From positions 10,723,251-10,787,250 of the forward strand of contig SSBO01000003.1 of assembly GCA_005281725.1 (NCBI GenBank): a stretch of 64,000 nucleotides of DNA. The letters run 5' to 3'. The translations under genes were made by a program, and so were the position numbers. The notes under the pieces were generated by a model. That model was not told where the DNA came from and searched no databases. It saw nothing but the letters and a program-made list of their open reading frames with translations. Positions 52,501-64,000 of the stretch are shown piece by piece (position 1 is the stretch's first letter; every line of letters begins with the position of its first letter). This DNA comes from Wuchereria bancrofti (lineage: Eukaryota > Nematoda > Chromadorea > Rhabditida > Onchocercidae).

Positions 52501-53962
52501 AAATTGAATATTTGTCAACTGCAAAAAAAAAATTTGCCAAATCTCTGATGATAGTACTTAAGGTTATTTTTTGCAAACTTTTACCGATTCCTTTTGATTT
52601 TTCTAGCCAGAAGAAACGTTTCGGCGATTCTAAGCGTAATTTAAGACCAAGTCGGAGATCAACTGGAAGCGAATCTACTTTTGTCTTTGACTGTTCTACT
52701 CTTAGGGTTTTCTTTTTTGGTGTTGAACAACTGAATTCATCAATACTTGAGAAGTCAACTGGAAGTGATCCCGTTGTGGAAGTAGTGGTAGTGCTAATGG
52801 AGGTACTGCTTCTCTGCAATGCACATCAACATATTATATGATATTATAAATAATGCCATCATTTCTGAAGCTCCGAAATTTATCATTAGTGATAACGGCA
52901 GGATATCCAAAAATATGTATTGGAAATTACAATGATTCTTTTTGATAAAATGTGAGTTTCAGGACCAGCTTCTGGAAAATAACATAAATTTTTGAAAAAA
53001 TTTGAATGATTAGAAAAATAAACCGGTTGAGCAAAAATGTCAAATATGTTTTGCTTACAATAAATAATGCCAATTAAAAGTAAAAAAGAAGAAAGAATAA
53101 GAATTTGTTACAAAACATACAGCTTCTGTATCTTTAGACATGGAAATTTTTTTCATCTTGTCGAAAACACTTGATGGAAATTCCTGCAACGCATTACTGT
53201 CTGCTATAAGATCAACAACTGTTGATGAGACGTCACATTTATCATCAATGATTTTCTCCGGCAAGGTATTTCGGTTGAATGATCTTTTACAAGATACTCG
53301 CTGTAAATCGTATGTTATGAATTAGATAGTAGGTATCATGGACAGATAATATTAATTAACCAAATAATAAATCACACATTAAACATAAACTAATACATAA
53401 AAAACAAAATTGATTTCTTTACCAGTAAGCTGACAAAAGAAATAAATATCAAAAATTATTTAGTCTTTTAAATTCAATTTTACTCCGCATATGTTTGATA
53501 GAAATATTTGATAAAGGAGTATGTTTATAAAAATAAAACTGCTAAGATAAAGAAAAATGGATAATACTCGAAACGGATTTATTATAGTTGAATCAGCTCC
53601 TTGCGATATCATTGTCGAAAGTACTGAGAATCTTTCATCCGCCTCATTATCAACGGATAATTGTTTTAATGATGATGACGATGATGATGAAGACGAAACT
53701 GATAACCCTCGTCTGAAATCATCAGAATTTATCCGACACGTAAATTTTCGAAAAAACAAGGATCAAAAAAAAAAAAAATAAATAAATAAAAACTGTAAAT
53801 ATAAAAAGAAAAACTTCATATACTTAAGAATATTAAAAACATCTGAAGATTTTTACCAATTTTTTTAAAATGCTACCTGTTCTTGCGAATTCCTTTCTTA
53901 ATAACATCGCAGGGATTTTTCCACGCTGGACTCCTAATCGAATGCTTGTTCCGATCATTCAT
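49518..53962 (-). CDS. dnsn-1: DONSON homologue, replisome assembly factor
   Basis: Nuclear replication protein of the DONSON family, which delivers GINS to chromatin-bound MCM during CMG helicase assembly. Exons in transcript order: 53962-53877, 53712-53568, 53300-53121, 52813-52585, 52291-52229, 51953-51889, 51818-51613, 51491-51277, 51108-50847, 50564-50469, 50288-50171, 50076-49954, 49870-49781, 49682-49518. They give 680 residues in one frame (human 566). The conserved core reads LYHSWRFGKRQYFYACCPTY then ITPTTYGFRQQLREDG, with NDEWLRGIGIS and PPTLLARQPF further on. The longer N-terminus is low-complexity with a Ser run. An acceptor (53970-53972) ends 7 nt before the ATG. Donors after exons 5 to 7 were chosen by phase and are the least certain. 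Confidence 0.9.
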
Positions 53963-56900
53963 TATTAAGCTATATTATCAGAAATTTTTATGTACCATCT
54001 CTGAAATGATCTACCATAAAGCACGAGATTTTGAAATTGCCACTTTTTTTGCATTCGCTTAATTTTCTTCAAAAATAATATAATGCATACTTCGATCTTA
54101 TAATATTCTCGAATTATACAAGAAAATAAAATTGTGAATAACAATTTCAAGCAAGATTAAAGTAAAAAATAAACAAACGTGAAATAGATTTGATTGAAAT
54201 CAAAAAATACGTGTTGGGAAATGCAAAAATATTGCTAATATCAATAAATGTCCGGAGAGAGATATAAGCTAGTAAAAGATTTAAGACAATGACATACTGC
54301 TATAAAAGCTTAGAGTCGCACTTTACAGCAATCAAATAACAGGTCGAAAGTATTAACAAAAAAAAAAAAAGCAAAATGATGCATCGAATAGATGAAAAAA
54401 TGTTGCAAAATATTACAAACAGACAAATCGTAGCATAAAATAAGAGAAGCTATGAAATATTAAACATCATAGCTATTAAATAGTCAATTTTTGAGCTTAT
54501 TCACAAACTGTTACTAGAGGATAAAATTCCTACTTAATCAAACTACTCATTAATTTAAGGTTGTAGAATGAAAAAGAAAGATTGCATAATACATTTCATT
54601 TTAAAAATCGAGTAACAAGAAAAACAGTTCATTTCAGTTTAAGAAATTCAAAAAAGCAAAAGAAAATTTTGAAAACGCGAGAAGCTCAAACTCATATAAT
54701 CATAAGAGTAAGAACAAATTGAACATTTTCGAGAAAGAAAAATTTCGGAAATCAGAGAAAAATAGCACAAACTCAAATTCATAAAATCATAAGGAAAGAA
54801 AAAGAAAAAACATTTTCTGCAGAAATCAATCCGACATTTCCGGAAGGGGAAAAATCCAGAAATTTGAGAAAAATAACACACCTCAAATTCACATTAACCA
54901 TCAAAAAAAGAAAAAAATTGAAGGAAAAATAAAATCCACCGCCAATTTACAGCTATTCAGTTAGACGGTGGTCAACTAATGAAAATGCAAGAAGCGACAA
55001 AGAAAGAAAGGAAAAATTAATAAAGTGCTACCAATTATTATTCATCTCCACAATTTTTCTTTTTTTTTGATTTTTGGAATAAGAAAATGTTTGATACTTT
55101 GATCAGATCGGACCGGATCCGGAACACAGTCAGAACTTTGCTCGGAATCATTACAATAATTCCTGTACAGGAAAATTTTTAGCATCGAAAAATGTGTGAC
55201 ACTTTGATATAAGCGAATCCGATATTTGCATCTCTACAATAGTATAACTGAATATTTTGTGTGACAAAATTGCTTCCTGTTTATAATGAAATATTTAAAA
55301 CTAATTTTTTACATTGTTCTTTCTTTTCTGAATATTAAATTGTAATAATTAAATAATTAGTTAATCATTGAATGTTAAATTCAGATTAAAATTAAGGAAA
55401 TTAATTGTAAAAAAGTAAGCGTAAAAAAATAGCAACGAATAATATTAGCAAAAAAAAAAATGTTTGAACTGCTGAAGAGAAAAAAAAAGTTAAACATTGA
55501 AACAGATAGAAAGCTAAAAAGAAGTAACCGAAAAAAAAAGAAAGAAAAATGATACAAATTGAAAAGATTCATTTGTAACATTTTATTTCTCTTTTTTTCT
55601 TTTTTCAAAAAATAAAATTTAAAAATGCTCTTTTTTAAATTTATCTTTCTATTGAATTTTATTAAATTATTTGGAAACTTTTCGAGCACTTCATCAATTG
55701 CTTCATCAATGAATAAAATCAATTGCTCTGAAAAAAAATTTCATTTTGGTATAATTTGACTAAATTAAATGGCATTATAAAAATTGTATAATGAAATGAT
55801 AATAAAACTGATTATGCTAAAAATTTTTTGAAAAATTTGTAAACAAACGAGAAACAGAAAACGAAAATGAAAAAAACTCAAATTGAAGTTTTGAAAAATA
55901 TGATGATGAATTAATGCAATTGTTTTACTTCGAAAAAAAAATTTCATACCGAATTGGAGATAGATAAATAAATGAAACAACAATTGAATTTAATTGAAAT
56001 TCATTTCATTTATTCAACCTAACAAATAAATAAATATATATAACAAAGAAGTTCATACATTAACTTACACTATGATATTGCAGTAATAAGTGAGAACAGA
56101 AATTGTTACTATTAAATATAGCAATAATAAAGCAATAAAGTTACCTCCACTTATGAATTAAATTCATATAAAATTTATTATATGAAATAAATATCAAATG
56201 TTTTAAATTTTCAGAAATGAAAATTTGCACATATTTCCATTTATGACATACAGAAATAAATGAAATTAAATGTTTTTTAAGTAGAAGTGCAGCAATTAAA
56301 AAAATTCAAAATTCATTTGCTTGCCATTTCTTTAATGAAATTTGAAAAAATTGTGAAGATGAGAATGGAAATATTAGTGGAACATTTTTTTCCAAATGGA
56401 TCTTTTCATTACACTGTACTTTGAAGTATTTAAAGTACTTTAAAATTTTTTAAGTTGCCATTCCTTTGATGAAACAGACGAGCTGCTTTAAAATTTTAGA
56501 GTGAAAAGGAAACTTTTTTTTGAAATAAAAATGATTAAAAGTGACATAAAATTAAATTATAGCAAAATTGTAAAATTTTGAAAATTTTTGAGTAGAATTA
56601 TGATGTGTATTTGTGCACACATGTGAATAAACCTGTCTAAACTAACGATTTTGAAATGGTATGAACAGAGATATTGAGCAATTAATTATATTTTTTTGTT
56701 TTGAATTAACAAAATGCAATTAGCTATTTAATAATGGCTAGAAATGAAATCTTTCTACTAGTTGCAATGTGATAAATAAAATCAAAAAGTGGAATTTGGA
56801 AATTTTTTTTCATTTGAATTTTCGTCTTAAATTGATCAGCTGATAAAAACAAGTTATTAATAATTGTTGAAGTACCAAGGGAACAAAAAAGAAAAGAAAA

Positions 56901-57742
56901 AACTATGATAAAAGTAAAAAATAATGGAAAATTTGAAATCAATTTATAAAATTTGTTAATTGATTGCTTCATTATTTAATCGAAAAGACAAAAAGAGAAA
57001 AAGCACATGATAAAGACTTAAATAATTACCAAATGAGCAAAATATTCGTCTAATAAAAATTAAAAATTTTTATTAAAAATTTGGGAAATTAAAAAATGGA
57101 AATAACTAAAGAAATAATTCAGATATAATTAGCAATTAAAGTACTCTTATAAATAAAAAATTGCAATTAATTAAATTTATTTTAAGTTCAATAATATCAT
57201 TTTGCTGCTCCATCCATTTTAAATCTCTTTTTTTGCATACGTTTTTTTTTTTTGCTTTTTAAACAACCAGTTTTCTTCACTTCTTATTTTCGTCCTTTTA
57301 AAAGTTTGTTAAATGATAATTTAGGCTTTTCTTGCGCACTATTGCTATCAATTTTGACATTTCTTCAATTCTTTATAATTTGAGTGTCTTACAAATATGA
57401 AAAATTAAGACTTTATCATTGTTCATAATTCATCAAATTGTTTCATGCGAAAAAAAAAAATCTTTTATAATTTATAGTACATAACGTATATGATAATCAA
57501 ATATTGATTATATTATTCAAATACAAAACTGAAATTGTAAAATTAGAAGTGTTTATTGATCAGTGTTTTAATTTAAATTGTTATATAATTTTTTTTCTTT
57601 TTAGTTCTGTTTAAATGAAAAAAGATGAAAATGAAAACATTCAAACTATGAAATAATCAAAAAGAAAAAAAAGAAAAAGAAAAAAAACTAAAAATATTTG
57701 AAGGTAAAAAAAATTGATATAAATTAAATTTTAGATTTAATA
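53963..57742. other. Divergent intergenic region, DONSON / PTR
   Basis: About 3.8 kb between divergent genes, becoming very A+T-rich past about 55 kb. It contains the three-copy minisatellite at 54660-54905. No exon is supportable on either strand. Confidence 0.5.
54660..54905. repeat. Three-copy degenerate minisatellite
   Basis: GAGAAAAATAGCAC plus an ACTCAAATTCATAAAATCAT-type sequence at 54755 recurs at 54866 (offset 111). A shorter copy is at 54679. Preceding words (AATTTCGGAAATC, AATCCAGAAATTTG) also align. Confidence 0.6.
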
Positions 57743-60700
57743 ATGGGAAATATAGCAAATATATCGTCACAATTTGGTTATTTCATTGGTACATACCCAT
57801 TGCAAACAATTGGTGTAGTATTATTACTTTGCTTTTCAATTCTTGTCTCATTCATATTTCATCCACCAATTATCGAAACGGATATACGACACGGATTTGT
57901 ACACCGGAATAGTCGTTCAGTTCTAGAATTTCAGGTTGAGAAAAAATTCAAACAAATTATTAAACAAATATTCAAATGTATAAAAAAAAATTCAAGTAAA
58001 TTATTTAATTTTATTATTGTTCGCTTCTTTTTCAAAACTATCGTTTGAAGCTTTTGTAAAAAACCAATGGTATTAATCCGAAAGAAAAAAAAAAGCAGAA
58101 ATTTAAATATAATCAGATAGTTGGGGAGGAAATTTTTCTTACCGGTTATTAAAGAATTCCAATTTTCTGAGCTAAAATGATAACAATAATAATAAGTAAT
58201 AAAAGTTAACAGCGATGAACTTCGTTTTTTTTTTTTTTTCTTTTTGAATAAATTAAATTGGGCTTTTATTGAAAAAAAAAAAATGTTTCAAATATTTAAC
58301 ACTCATATTCATAATTAAATGCAAGTATTGAATATCGCTAAAACTTTTTCTGCAAAAATATTAAATTAGCCAGACGAATATTACAGTTTTGATGTTGCCA
58401 GGAAAGCATTTGAATGAATGAAAATTTTTAAATAATTTTTTTTAAAAAAAAAGAAGGAAGAAGAATTTTTAAATAGTGGAATAGTTGGATAATTTAAGAT
58501 TTTTATGGCTATTCTACCATTTTCATTGGTTGTTTTATAGCGTTTCGCAGAATTTTATAATTCTTCATGGACGGATATTGAAATGATGGTTGTAATGATA
58601 CAACCAAAATATCCAAATGATAAGGTTCTCCAAATTACGCCTCAATTATGTGATCAGGTAAGTGTAATTTATTCTTGGGTAAGTTTCATTCAATAAATTA
58701 TATTTTCTCTATTAATTCATTTTAGTTTCAAATTTTGTTACTTTTCAAAAACAAAAGAAAAAATATTTTAGAAAAGCCATATTATGCTATCAAATTAATT
58801 AAGCACACTAGAATACTTTTTCAACTTTCTCTAATTATTGCTTTATTTAATTACTTTAAATAAAGTAATAGACTTGTTTTACTGAAATGAATATTTAAAT
58901 TTCTGTGATAATAACTTGACTTACTATAACAATTGATTGATTTCTTATAATAATTGATGATAGCTGCAAACTTCGAAATCAACAATTTGATGAATTCATG
59001 TGAGTAAATTGAAGGTGTTGAAAATGAGAAATGTAAGAGTTGAATTTTAAATGAGATGAAAGAAAAAAATTTCATTAATTTTCAATATTAAAAAATTTAG
59101 TTAAAAAACATTGTAGCAATATGTTCTTCTTCCTTTTTTTAACCCATTCTGTTCTGTGATAAAATATGCGTTTTAGATGATAACAATTGTATTAATTTCC
59201 TAGATAGAAATATTTTTAATTACAATAATTCTTTAAAGAGAAATTTTCAATTAAAATTTATTCCACTCGTTAATTACAAGACTAAAGTTAAACTTAAACT
59301 TGCCAATTTCATAGGCACAGTAAGTTATAATTTTATTATTTAGTAATACACAGCAATGATTTGATCAAAAACAGATATTTCTTCCTTCCACACCTATTCC
59401 TCTATTAAAATGCCACATGCTATCATTACATACTATTAATTTCATCAATTTAATCCAGTTTTTTCTTCAACCATGTCGAATTTTTAATTTAATTTTTTCG
59501 TTTTTTTTTGATAATATTTATCTTATCATTTCATTTGCCTAATATTTGGATTTTCTCATTTATCCTCGCAAAATCTTGTTTTGTTTTCAATTATTTATCA
59601 CTCTGTTTGAGATTTTGCTATTTTATTAGCGGCCAATTCTATTATTTAAATGATTTTGCTTTGTCTTAAATTTTTATTCATTATTGTTGATAAGTTTAAC
59701 TTTATTGATAGATAATTTAAAAAATTCTTTTGTTTTCCTTTTAATTCGTTTACAAAAACAAAGAAAAAAAGGAAAAAGAAGACGAAAGTTTAAAATTTCT
59801 AACACAAAGCTTTCAAATTTTTTAGATAAAACAACTTGAATTACACATCCAATCATTCGAAGTTCCAAATAGTGTGAAACCAATTAAATATAATGAATTT
59901 CATATACCTGGCGGTAATGTTAATTACTTCTTCGATGCTTTTAAGGTATGCATTTAAAGTATTTTTTGTCAACTGCCATGCTTTTCTAATTAGAATCATG
60001 GCGATTAGAAATGATAGATTGAATTAATTAAGTCATTGATATTTAGCCAAATTAATTTTTTTTCTGAATATGAAAAACTAACTTAGTTTTTTTAAATAAC
60101 ATTCATCTCATCGTTTTGTTTGAGATTTAGATTTTCTTCACTTATCCTCGTACAATTTTGTTTTATTTTTTCTTTATTTTTTACTTTTATTTATTTTTTT
60201 GGGGAGGAGTGATTTTACTATTTTATTACCTATTACATTGGAATGAATTTATTTTGTTTGTTTTGAATTTCATTTTTTACTTTCAGGATTTATGTAATAA
60301 GATTGATTTAATTAAACATGAAATTAAATTTTAACCATTCAGTTTGATTCATCAATTTTTATTTCTATAATTAGCTAAGAAAAATAGTCCATATATTAAT
60401 TTAGGTCAATATCAAGTTTAATTTCAACAATTTAGTTTCAGTTTTTGATTGATCATTTAAAATTTCTGCTTTATGTTATTAATTAGTTACATCAACAATT
60501 GCTATTACCTACTAATCAGATGCATAAATAAGTCAAAAAATAATTTTATACGTAATGTTTAATCAAATTTCTTTTTTTTTTAATAATTAAGCAAAGATAT
60601 AGTCAAACTGCAATAGAATAACGAAGAAAATGTGGGACTCCAGTATGTTAATTAAGAAATTCTATTAATTAAACGACTAAAGATTGAAATGTTATCATTG

Positions 60701-63509
60701 CAGTTCGGTTATGACCTTATAACTCGTAATAATAAAACAGATGGATCAGTTATGTTGACATATCCGCAGGGGTCAATCTTTGGTCACCATGTCTCTTTGG
60801 CGTCACATTTTTTTGGGGTTAAACTTATTGAGAATTACACAGAAAAGGTTATATCACTTTGCTATTAAAAAAGTAAGAAAAAAAGTGAAACAAAAGACAC
60901 AAAAAAAAAAAAAAGGAACAGAAATAAAGATGACAAGATTATATTTCAAACTAAAAAATATATACATCTGAATTGTAAAAATTCTGAATTTTCATTTTGT
61001 TTATCTTTTTCTTTTTGGGGGGAATATGATTAAAAATTTAATTATAATAAAATACTTTTTGAGCTGCATTTTTGGTCAATATTTTCACATTTTATTCTTA
61101 TTAATATTATAAAAACTTTAGTAAATGAATATGTAAATCTTTTATACAATTTTTAGGAAATTTAATATTTAAATTATTTTAGGGTTTACCAACAGCAATG
61201 GAATCAGCTGCGACAATTTCATTATTTTTTATGGTAAAAGCTCATGGAATTTTACAAAAATATCGTTTACGCCAGTGGCAACTTGCATTGAATGAATTAA
61301 GCGAAACCGGAAATTATTCCGATTTATTTGTTTTTTATATTTATGGCGATCAGGTAAGCAGCAGCATACCTTAACGTACTTAAATAAGTCGCTGACTTCA
61401 CCAAAAATTTATTCCAATAGTAAATTAGTCGTAGAGCAAGTTTTGATTTCAAGTTGAAAGTTTACATAAATATTGAAGTGAATGGTTGAAGAATAAATAT
61501 TAAAGTGTTACAGATTAGATTGCTTTATTAACAGACTATGTCTCTACTAAACTTCATATTATTATTATTATTATTACTGTCATTATCATTAATATTGCTA
61601 TTATTATTACTTTTTATTATTATTATTACTATTATTAGTATTAGTGTTATTAAATGATTTTTATAAATTAAAAATATTTCATCCCAAAACTTTATTTTTT
61701 ATATTTTATTATTATGCAATTATATTTGTCTGTATATGTCTGTCATAATTGTTTACACTTTTCTTCTTTACAATGGAAAAATAAAGAAGGAAAGAAAAAA
61801 TAAAATTTAGCTGAAAGTGAAGTAAATTTTAAAATATGCTAATTATAAAAGCATAATTTTGAAATATTGTCAGTAACGTTAATAATACAAAGAATTAATA
61901 GATTAACAAAAAAAGAGAGATCTAATTATACATAAATAAACATAAATAAAGCAAAGTTTTTATTTAATTCAAAATATTTGGATTGCGAAGTAATTATTTA
62001 AAATCAATAATTTTGATTAGCCAAAAATAATTCGCACTTATTCAAGCATTTCATTAACTCTTCAGTTATTAACTGTTCTTGTTACTCAGATTGCAAATGC
62101 TGAAATGGAAAGAGGAAATTTAAAATCACTGAAATTATTTGTAATTGGTGCATTTATAATGATTGTTTATATCGCATCTATTTTACGCACGTTTTCAATT
62201 AAAAGTAAGGTAAGAAAAAGCAATGTGTCATCAGTGTTTGTCATACTAATAAACTAGTTCCAACAAAAAAATTGTCATTATTAGATTAATTTGATCTTGT
62301 TAATTACTATATTAGCTTGGAAAAAAAAATTTTCAAAAAGAAGAAAAAAGTGCCAATGAGTTTTAAGTTAGACATATGTTCAATCTATATGAATGAATTT
62401 AAAATTCGAACAAATTTTCCGATTCGAAAGCTGAAAATAAAGAATTTTATTTAATTTACGTAAAGCAAGCTGTAATTTTTTCTTTGCTTCTTATATAAAT
62501 TTATTCTTTTTTTGCGTTAAAAAAACTAAATAAATTAGATAGTGAAAGAAAAGAGAAGTTTTTTTGTCAATTTATGATTAAATTTTTCAAAAAGAAAAGA
62601 AAATGATAAGAATTTATCTCGTTTGAGTTAAACTTTTCATGCAGAATGGATTTTTTTCTTTTTACAAAATTAATCAAACAGGAGTTTTTTGTTTTAATTG
62701 ATAATTCATTATTCAATAAAATCAACAAATTTTTCAAAAAAAAGAAATAGCGAAATAAAATCATGCAGTAACATATTTTGGAATAAATTTGAATTAAGGA
62801 AAATGAGAAATTAAAAAATCATTCATTTTCAATGGAAAAAATAAGCAAACAGAATTTTAGAAAAAAATTAATTGAAAAAATAAACAAGTGCCAGCAATAT
62901 TTGGAAACATACAAATGAAATGAAACTTTTATTTAATAAAAAGAAAAGAAAAAAATCGCTGAATATTAATTATATGTTAAATAAGCAAGCAAAAGTGTAT
63001 TTTGAATGCAGCAACACACTTAGATGAGTGACGGCGGTAATCCTTTAGCTAAATGCTATTTCTGATTCTTTTTAATTTAATATTTTCAATTATAATTCAA
63101 CATTTAAACGATCAACAAGAAATGTTGCGAGCAATGTTTTCCTCTTTTTTTCATAGTATTAATTAATAAATAAGAAATGAATTTAATACCGGTCAAATAT
63201 TTATCTAAACATACGAATTTTATTGAACAAAATTTTAAAAAAACGAAAAAAATGTTCGCCATATGCATATAATCTTGAAATTTTCGTATATTTTTAAACA
63301 TTTTACAAAACTTTACACTTCGTGGAATTTTTCAAAAAATTGATTTTCAGATTTTCAAGTTTTATTCAAAAATTTCTAGATTTTGCTTACATTAGCATCA
63401 ATTTTATCACCTCTATTAGCAACAATCGTTTCCTTCGCATTAACACAATGGTTTAAAATTTCAATCACATCAATTACTGGCTTTATACCACTGTTAATGA
63501 TTGGAATTG
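57743..63509 (+). CDS. Patched-related (PTR) protein, 5' part
   Basis: N-terminal part of a patched-related membrane protein, an RND-like family expanded in nematodes and linked to moulting, cuticle and glial lumen formation. Exons: 57743-57934, 58541-58657, 59826-59945, 60704-60847, 61183-61353, 62090-62209, 63380-63509. This gives 331 codons and an open phase (1 nt) at the last donor, so it continues past the window. TM1 is at about 18-42 (TIGVVLLLCFSILVSFIF). A large first loop follows with MLTYPQGSIFGHH and ASHFFGVKL, typical of PTR. The sterol-sensing domain then begins (VIGAFIMIVYIASIL; LLTLASILSPLLATIVSF). An acceptor TTTTAG ends 8 nt before the ATG. Which PTR member it is cannot be decided. 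Confidence 0.87.
61558..61652. repeat. ATT trinucleotide microsatellite
   Basis: ATT/TTA units with occasional ACT and ATC interruptions in the fifth PTR intron. Confidence 0.8.
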
Positions 63510-64000
63510 GTAATGCATTACATAATTCTTAGTAAATTTTCATTAATTGCTGTGGAAATACGATAAAAGTAATAAAAATAGTACTAGAAAATTTTATTTT
63601 AGTTAATGAAATTTTCAAATTGTTGCATTTTTTAATATTTAAAATAAACAGAAAAGAAAAAGGATTTTGATTTACATTTATTTTACTATTAGTTCATAGC
63701 AATATATCATAACAAAAGATTTTCTCAGTTTTTATAAAAATATCAATATTTCATTGCTTTCATCCTTGTTCATTAAGTGCACCTAACACAGGTAAACAGT
63801 TATGATCATTTAGAAATGCATCAAAAATATAGCGATAATCATTTTAGTGTATCGAAATTTAAGACAAATTAAAATTATTAATGGATTAGCTTTTTCACAA
63901 ATTAGTTAATCAGTTAGAATAAAAAAAAGAACAATTAAATAACTTATTAGTGATTGTTTAATTTTTGCATAGATAATGTTTAAGCTATTATTTAGCGATG
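63510..64000 (+). other. PTR intron running off the window
   Basis: Sequence after the donor GTAATGC. No acceptor-linked exon was recognised before the window ends. Confidence 0.6.

Noticed and set aside
55381..55983. Minus-strand Phe/Leu-rich frames
   Set aside because: Produced by poly-A/poly-T tracts; no acceptors, donors or family features.
1..64000. tRNA, rRNA, CRISPR, bacterial (Wolbachia-type) insert or intact transposon
   Set aside because: I looked for tRNA arm motifs, regular spacer arrays, uninterrupted long bacterial-type frames, transposase or reverse-transcriptase motifs, and saw none.

Overview
The window is nuclear DNA from a nematode, most likely a filarial or other spirurid worm. 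It is intron-rich and very A+T-rich, and its exons are short with strict GT..AG junctions. At least six of its genes have a T-rich AG acceptor 1-10 nt before the ATG, or a similar acceptor opening the 5' leader, which is the usual mark of nematode spliced-leader trans-splicing. Nothing bacterial, plasmid or phage-like was seen. The species assignment is inference. All gene models come from splice sites and reading phase that I read by eye.

Layout. 1859-7226 (-): ALG9 mannosyltransferase, 10 exons. 8216-14168 (+): EXOSC10/RRP6 exosome exonuclease, 16 exons, divergent from ALG9 across about 1 kb. 17026-24124 (+): an AAAP-family amino-acid transporter. Two of its exons appear twice in a perfect 1270-bp tandem copy joined by one N, almost certainly an assembly artefact. 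25248-25952 (+): a possible small one-pass membrane protein, with an optional extra exon near 26.5 kb. 27850-33449 (-): a secreted or type I membrane protein of 552 residues that I assign to the EFF-1/AFF-1 cell-cell fusogen family; its 5' leader carries a poly-glutamine upstream ORF. 33680-43844: about 10 kb of A+T-rich intergenic DNA with short-motif repeats and a few nuclear-receptor-like sites. 43933-48104 (+): a 172-residue four-pass membrane protein of unknown function. 49518-53962 (-): DONSON (dnsn-1), 14 exons. 57743 to beyond the right edge (+): the N-terminal part of a patched-related (PTR) protein.

The three housekeeping genes (ALG9, EXOSC10, DONSON) lie in visibly less A+T-rich DNA. 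The membrane-protein genes (transporter, fusogen-like, four-pass, PTR) lie in extremely A+T-rich, homopolymer-rich DNA. No operon was identified: intergenic distances are large and strands are mixed. The genes look functionally independent: ER N-glycosylation, RNA surveillance, amino-acid transport, epidermal cell fusion, replication origin firing, and sterol or lipid-linked membrane traffic.

Most useful points for a second look: the false duplication at 18062-20602, which would break the transporter reading frame if real; a decayed copy of an exon start inside the preceding transporter intron; the poly-Q upstream ORF in the fusogen-like gene; NR5A-type sites upstream of that gene; and the four-pass gene whose first membrane helix is split by a 2.4-kb intron.
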